DNA of 64,000 bases from Bryobacterales bacterium (GTDB lineage: Bacteria; Acidobacteriota; Terriglobia; Bryobacterales; Bryobacteraceae), in NCBI GenBank assembly GCA_016789745.1, contig JAEUQF010000319.1, positions 20,197-84,196 on the forward strand, written 5' to 3'. Numbering within the stretch: position 1 is the stretch's first letter; the number at the start of each line of letters is the position of its first letter. Position numbers and translations under genes: made by a program. Positions 60,852 through 64,000 of the stretch are shown one piece after another. The notes below the pieces were generated by a model that worked only from the letters and a program-made list of their open reading frames with translations, was not told where the DNA came from and did not search any database.

Positions 60852-61588
60852 AGGCTGCCGGCACGACCCCGCTGGGAGCGGCGGGGGAAGAACAGACCTC
60901 CCGATGGGTTCGCGAAATGTTCGACGGCGTGGCGCGCCGCTACGATGTTCTGAACCACCTGCTATCTTTCAACCTGGATAAGCGCTGGCGCGCACGAACG
61001 GTGAGGAGGTTACGTCCGATCCTCTCACGCCCCGATTCCCGCGTGCTGGACCTGTGCTGCGGCACCGGAGACATGCTGATCGCCATGGAGCAGGAGGCCC
61101 AGCGCAAACTGTACGGGAGCGATTTCTGTCATCCCATGCTGACCGCGGCGCGAGAAAAGCTCGGTGCCCGGCAGATGCGCAGCCAGGTGGTGGAAGGCGA
61201 TGCCTTGCGGCTGGCCTTTCGGGATGGAACATTCGACTTGGTGACGGTAGCGTTTGGGGTCCGCAATTTCGCAAACTACGCGAAGGGCTTCGGCGAGATC
61301 CGGCGCGTACTGAAACCGGGCGGCACGTTCGCCATTCTGGAGTTTTCCCACCCGCCGAATCCGCTGATCCGCTGGGGCAACAACGTCTATTGCAATAAGC
61401 TGCTGCCGGTTGTGGGGGGCCTGATTTCCGGGTCTCGGAAGGCGTACTCCTACCTGCCTTCCTCGGTGTCAAAGTTCCCCGACGCCGGGCAGTTGTCGCA
61501 GATCCTGCGAGATAGCGGCTTTCAACAGGTGACGTACCAGCACATGACGTTCGGAGTGGTAGCGCTGCACCTGGCGCGCAAGGCTTAA
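60848..61588 (+). CDS. ubiE: Demethylmenaquinone/ubiquinone methyltransferase
   Basis: A 246-residue SAM-dependent methyltransferase of the UbiE/MenG family. Motif I is LDLCCGTGDM. AFGVRNFANYAKGFGEIRRV and the C-terminal TYQHMTFGVVALHLARK are diagnostic. In Acidobacteria the quinone is normally menaquinone, so MenG is the likely function. Coupled to aroB, whose pathway supplies chorismate for quinone synthesis. The stop overlaps the opposing GT2 stop by four bases. Confidence 0.92.
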   Translation: MKAAGTTPLGAAGEEQTSRWVREMFDGVARRYDVLNHLLSFNLDKRWRARTVRRLRPILSRPDSRVLDLCCGTGDMLIAMEQEAQRKLYGSDFCHPMLTAAREKLGARQMRSQVVEGDALRLAFRDGTFDLVTVAFGVRNFANYAKGFGEIRRVLKPGGTFAILEFSHPPNPLIRWGNNVYCNKLLPVVGGLISGSRKAYSYLPSSVSKFPDAGQLSQILRDSGFQQVTYQHMTFGVVALHLARKA

Positions 61589-62349
61589 CGGGACCGGCGA
61601 AACAGCACTTCGTTGCAGTAAAGCCGGGTGATTTGCGCGAACGTCGTGGCCAGAGAGCGGACCCGGAAGAACTGGCTGCTGCCATGCTGCCGCGCATAGT
61701 GGGAGACGGGAACTTCCACCACGCGCATGCCGCTGCCTTCCAGCCGTTTCACCAGTTCCACGCAGATGGTACCGCTGGTGGAGCGCAACTCCGCGCCGGT
61801 GAGCAGACTGCGGCGGATGAGGCGGTAATCGCAATCGATGTCACGGAGTTTCACGCGGAAGAGAAATCGCGCAAATCGGTTATAGAGCGCGCCGATGAGG
61901 ATGCGGTGCCACGGATCGTGACGCTTCGTCTTGTAGCCGTTCACCAGGCCGACATCCGGGGCAACACACCGCAGCAGGCGAGGCAATTCACTGACATCAT
62001 ACTGGCCATCGCCATCGGTGTAGAAGACGAAGTCGTTCTGGGCGGCGGCAAACCCGCTGCGGAGTGCTCCGCCATAGCCGCGGTTCTGCTCATGGGTGAC
62101 GATGCGGAGGGCCGGGCCCAATTCGGCCTGTAGCTGCGCCAGCACAGCGCCGGTCGCGTCCTGGCTTCCGTCATTCACCACGATCACTTCGTATTGGGAC
62201 GCCTCGCGGTCCAGGACTTCGAAGGTACGGCGCAGCAACAAAGGGAGCGACGGCGCATCGTTGTAGGCAGGAAAGAACACCGAGAGGCTGTGGGGGAATT
62301 GGGGCTCCGCCGAACGCGGGGAGACAGTGGGAGCGGTTGACGTAGCCAT
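61585..62349 (-). CDS. Family 2 glycosyltransferase (DPM1/DPG synthase-like)
   Basis: A 254-residue GT-A enzyme without obvious membrane helices. VFFPAYNDAPSLP starts the fold, the DxD-type metal motif is YTDGDGQYDV, and RDIDCDYRLIRRS matches polyprenyl-phosphate sugar transferases. It likely makes a polyprenyl-phosphate sugar or transfers sugar to a lipid. The ATG at 62349 is preferred to a TTG seven codons upstream. Confidence 0.85.
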   Translation of the reverse strand: MATSTAPTVSPRSAEPQFPHSLSVFFPAYNDAPSLPLLLRRTFEVLDREASQYEVIVVNDGSQDATGAVLAQLQAELGPALRIVTHEQNRGYGGALRSGFAAAQNDFVFYTDGDGQYDVSELPRLLRCVAPDVGLVNGYKTKRHDPWHRILIGALYNRFARFLFRVKLRDIDCDYRLIRRSLLTGAELRSTSGTICVELVKRLEGSGMRVVEVPVSHYARQHGSSQFFRVRSLATTFAQITRLYCNEVLFRRSR

Positions 62350-62435
62350 GGACAAACCTGTAAGAGGCAAGACTAACCAACGGCCGCTTGGTTCGTAAAT
62401 ACAGAGAGTTCCGTATCCCGGCCGCGACCTACCGC

Positions 62436-63812
62436 CTACGGAGATCTCAGCGACGGATAGGCGCCGACAGGAGTATCTTCCACCGCCCGCCGCATGGTGT
62501 CCCGATAAGTATGGCGCACTTTGTCGGGCAAGCCTGCCAGGGCCATTTCGACGCGGCTCCGGATCTCCGCCACGATCTCAGGGAAGTCGTTGGAGGCGTC
62601 ATAGCTCTCCTCCGAATCGGTCTCCAGGTCGTAGAGTTCCGGCCGAGGCAGCGGAAGATTTAGCCGAGGGGAGTTGAGCCAGAGCCAGGCAGGGTAGTTG
62701 AAGCGGCTGAGATGCAGTTTCCAACGATCCATACGGGCACACTGCAACTCCCAGTTATCGAAGTAGAGGAAAAGACCGTGCGGAACCTCGCCGGCTTCTC
62801 CCAGCAACATGGGCGCGATACTGACACCGTCAAGGGGAACGGGCGGCAGGGGCGCGCCCGTGATCGCCGCCAGCGTCGGCAGAAGATCAAGATGGGAGCC
62901 CATCCCTTGGGTGACCGTACCGCTTGGGATTCGACCGGGCCACCGGGCGACGAACGGCACGCGAAGGCCGCCTTCCCAGGTCTCCCCCTTGCGTCCGCGC
63001 AGCGACCCTTTGCTGCCCTGGTACCAGGGCCCGTTGTCGCTGGTGAAAATGACGAGCGTGTTCTCCTCGATCTGGTGCTCTCGTAACGCCGTCAGAACCT
63101 GCCCGATGTGGAAGTCGAGTTCTTCAATCGAATCGCCGTAGGCCCCCTGCCGGGATCTGCCGCGAAAGGCGGCCCCAGGTTGCAGAGGGATATGCGGGGC
63201 CGTGTACGCCAGATACAAGAAAAAAGGTGCCTCGCGATTGCTGCCGATGAATCGAACAGCCTCCTCCGTAAATGCCGGCGTAAGGCTCTCGGTACGGGGA
63301 AGATCGGCGACAATGCGATCCTGCCGCATCAGCGGCAGTGGAAACATGTCGTGGCTGTACGGCAGTCCGAAGAACTCATCGAAGCCCTTCGCGTTCGGCA
63401 TGAATGCCACACGGTCTCCGACGTGCCATTTCCCCACACAGGCCGTGCGGTACCCGGCACCTTTGAGCATCTGGGCGATGGTGACTTCCGAGTCCGGGAT
63501 GCCGCGGCTGTCATTGGGGAACAGCACGCCCGGAATGTCCATCCGCACTGCGTGGCGGCCCGTGAGCAGGGAGGCTCGCGCCGGGGAACAAACTGCACTG
63601 GCGGAGTAAAAATGTGTACTGCGAATGCCTTCCCGGGCAATCTGATCGATGTTGGGTGTCCGTAGACGTGCGCCCTGACAGCGGAGGTCGCCATAGCCCA
63701 GGTCATCAGCCAGGATAAGGACGATATTCGGCGCCCGGCCCTGCGCCTTAGCGCGGGCACGGGAGCCTGCCAGCCAACTGGCCCCCGCTGTCAGAAAACT
63801 ACGTCTCTTCAT
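62436..63812 (-). CDS. Exported sulfatase (arylsulfatase A-like)
   Basis: A 458-residue type I sulfatase. The leader MKRRSFLTAGASWLAG has a twin-arginine-like RR. Motifs: ILADDLGYGDLRCQGARL (metal), CSPARASLLTGRH (formylglycine Cys, CxPxR), GKWHVGD and FTSDNGPWYQGSKGSLRGRK. All catalytic residues seem present. A purine-rich GGAGG lies about 14 bases before the ATG, and the preceding gene ends 18 bases upstream, so the two are probably in one operon. Confidence 0.92.
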   Translation of the reverse strand: MKRRSFLTAGASWLAGSRARAKAQGRAPNIVLILADDLGYGDLRCQGARLRTPNIDQIAREGIRSTHFYSASAVCSPARASLLTGRHAVRMDIPGVLFPNDSRGIPDSEVTIAQMLKGAGYRTACVGKWHVGDRVAFMPNAKGFDEFFGLPYSHDMFPLPLMRQDRIVADLPRTESLTPAFTEEAVRFIGSNREAPFFLYLAYTAPHIPLQPGAAFRGRSRQGAYGDSIEELDFHIGQVLTALREHQIEENTLVIFTSDNGPWYQGSKGSLRGRKGETWEGGLRVPFVARWPGRIPSGTVTQGMGSHLDLLPTLAAITGAPLPPVPLDGVSIAPMLLGEAGEVPHGLFLYFDNWELQCARMDRWKLHLSRFNYPAWLWLNSPRLNLPLPRPELYDLETDSEESYDASNDFPEIVAEIRSRVEMALAGLPDKVRHTYRDTMRRAVEDTPVGAYPSLRSP

Positions 63813-63830
63813 TCTGACCTGCGTACCTCC

Positions 63831-64000
63831 TTAGTCCGGCGGCGTATACAGATCCGTCACACGAATTCCGCGATAGATTTGCGTCGGCACGCTGAGCCGG
63901 TACAAGATCCGGCCGCTTGGCTGGATCTCGACAAACTCCGTGCGTGTGCCGTCAATGATGCCAGAGGTGGCATGGAAGTTTCCATTCGGTAAACGCTGGA
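63831..64000 (-). CDS. C-terminal part of a truncated secreted-type protein
   Basis: A minus-strand frame is open from the window edge to a TAA at 63831-63833, about 56 codons. The residues start QRLPNGNFHATSGIIDG and end RVTDLYTPPD. The strand-rich LPNGN...G pattern is reminiscent of arylsulfotransferase or other beta-propeller ends, but the fragment is short. It lies 18 bases upstream of the sulfatase gene on the same strand, which suggests joint sulfate-ester metabolism. Confidence 0.6.
   Translation of the reverse strand, partial: QRLPNGNFHATSGIIDGTRTEFVEIQPSGRILYRLSVPTQIYRGIRVTDLYTPPD

Overview
The window is a GC-rich, densely packed bacterial chromosome segment. It shows no phage, insertion sequence, CRISPR array, rRNA or tRNA gene that I can see. 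The gene set points to a Gram-negative soil Acidobacterium of the Solibacter/Bryobacter/Paludibaculum type. The evidence is paired DUF1501 and DUF1549/DUF1553 genes, sulfatases with twin-arginine-like leaders, NIPSNAP, DUF1080 and OmpL-like porin proteins, an ECF sigma factor coupled to a TPR protein kinase, and heptosyltransferases for lipopolysaccharide. This is an inference from gene content; I ran no search.

Layout. 1-3538: tail of an unknown gene, then the sdhCAB succinate dehydrogenase/fumarate reductase operon. 3539-3813: an intergenic region with a promoter, a long hairpin and a terminator that together look like a small RNA of about 90 nt, followed by a TonB-like gene. 4578-7815: a DUF1501/DUF1549 pair. 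7887-18354: a type II secretion/type IV pilus-like cluster (F protein, ATPase, PilM-, PilN-, PilO- and PilP/GspC-like proteins, and a pseudopilin with a very long Gln/Gly-rich tail). It is interrupted between F and the ATPase by a membrane DUF1080 protein, two unknown genes and a VapBC-like toxin-antitoxin pair. 18360-23740: alpha/beta hydrolase, guanine deaminase, and the nitrogen-control operon amtB-glnB-glnD. 24024-31143: porin, sialidase-like protein, serine hydrolase, EamA exporter, sulfatase-OmpA pair and a phytanoyl-CoA dioxygenase-like gene. 31158-33984: a lipopolysaccharide heptosyltransferase operon. 33985-39183: NIPSNAP, MarR, YceI, an orphan adaptor protein, and a coupled peptidoglycan peptidase and L,D-transpeptidase. 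39217-42419: amidohydrolase, thiC, and two small paralogous secreted proteins. 42470-46427: GT39-like membrane glycosyltransferase, two-component system, pseudouridine synthase. 46434-50391: ABC exporter whose permease is fused to a degenerate amidohydrolase domain, a PfpI-family protein and an FtsB-like protein. 50467-56153: cutA, ECF sigma factor, TPR kinase and a large secreted protein. 56178-64000: CYTH, lipA, nadB, aroB, ubiE/menG, a GT2, a sulfatase and a truncated gene at the edge.

Patterns that cut across genes. Many same-strand neighbours overlap by the four bases of an ATGA, GTGA or TTGA junction, so translational coupling is common. All eleven convergent pairs end within 24 bp of each other, and several overlap, leaving no space for a terminator between them. 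At least eight genes have a -10-like hexamer exactly six bases before an ATG, GTG or TTG start codon, which predicts leaderless mRNAs. No stretch longer than about 285 bases lacks a gene. The two largest gaps are 3539-3813 (RNA signals, described below) and 23741-24023 (the divergent amtB/porin promoter region, where I see only AT-rich palindromes and no convincing promoter).
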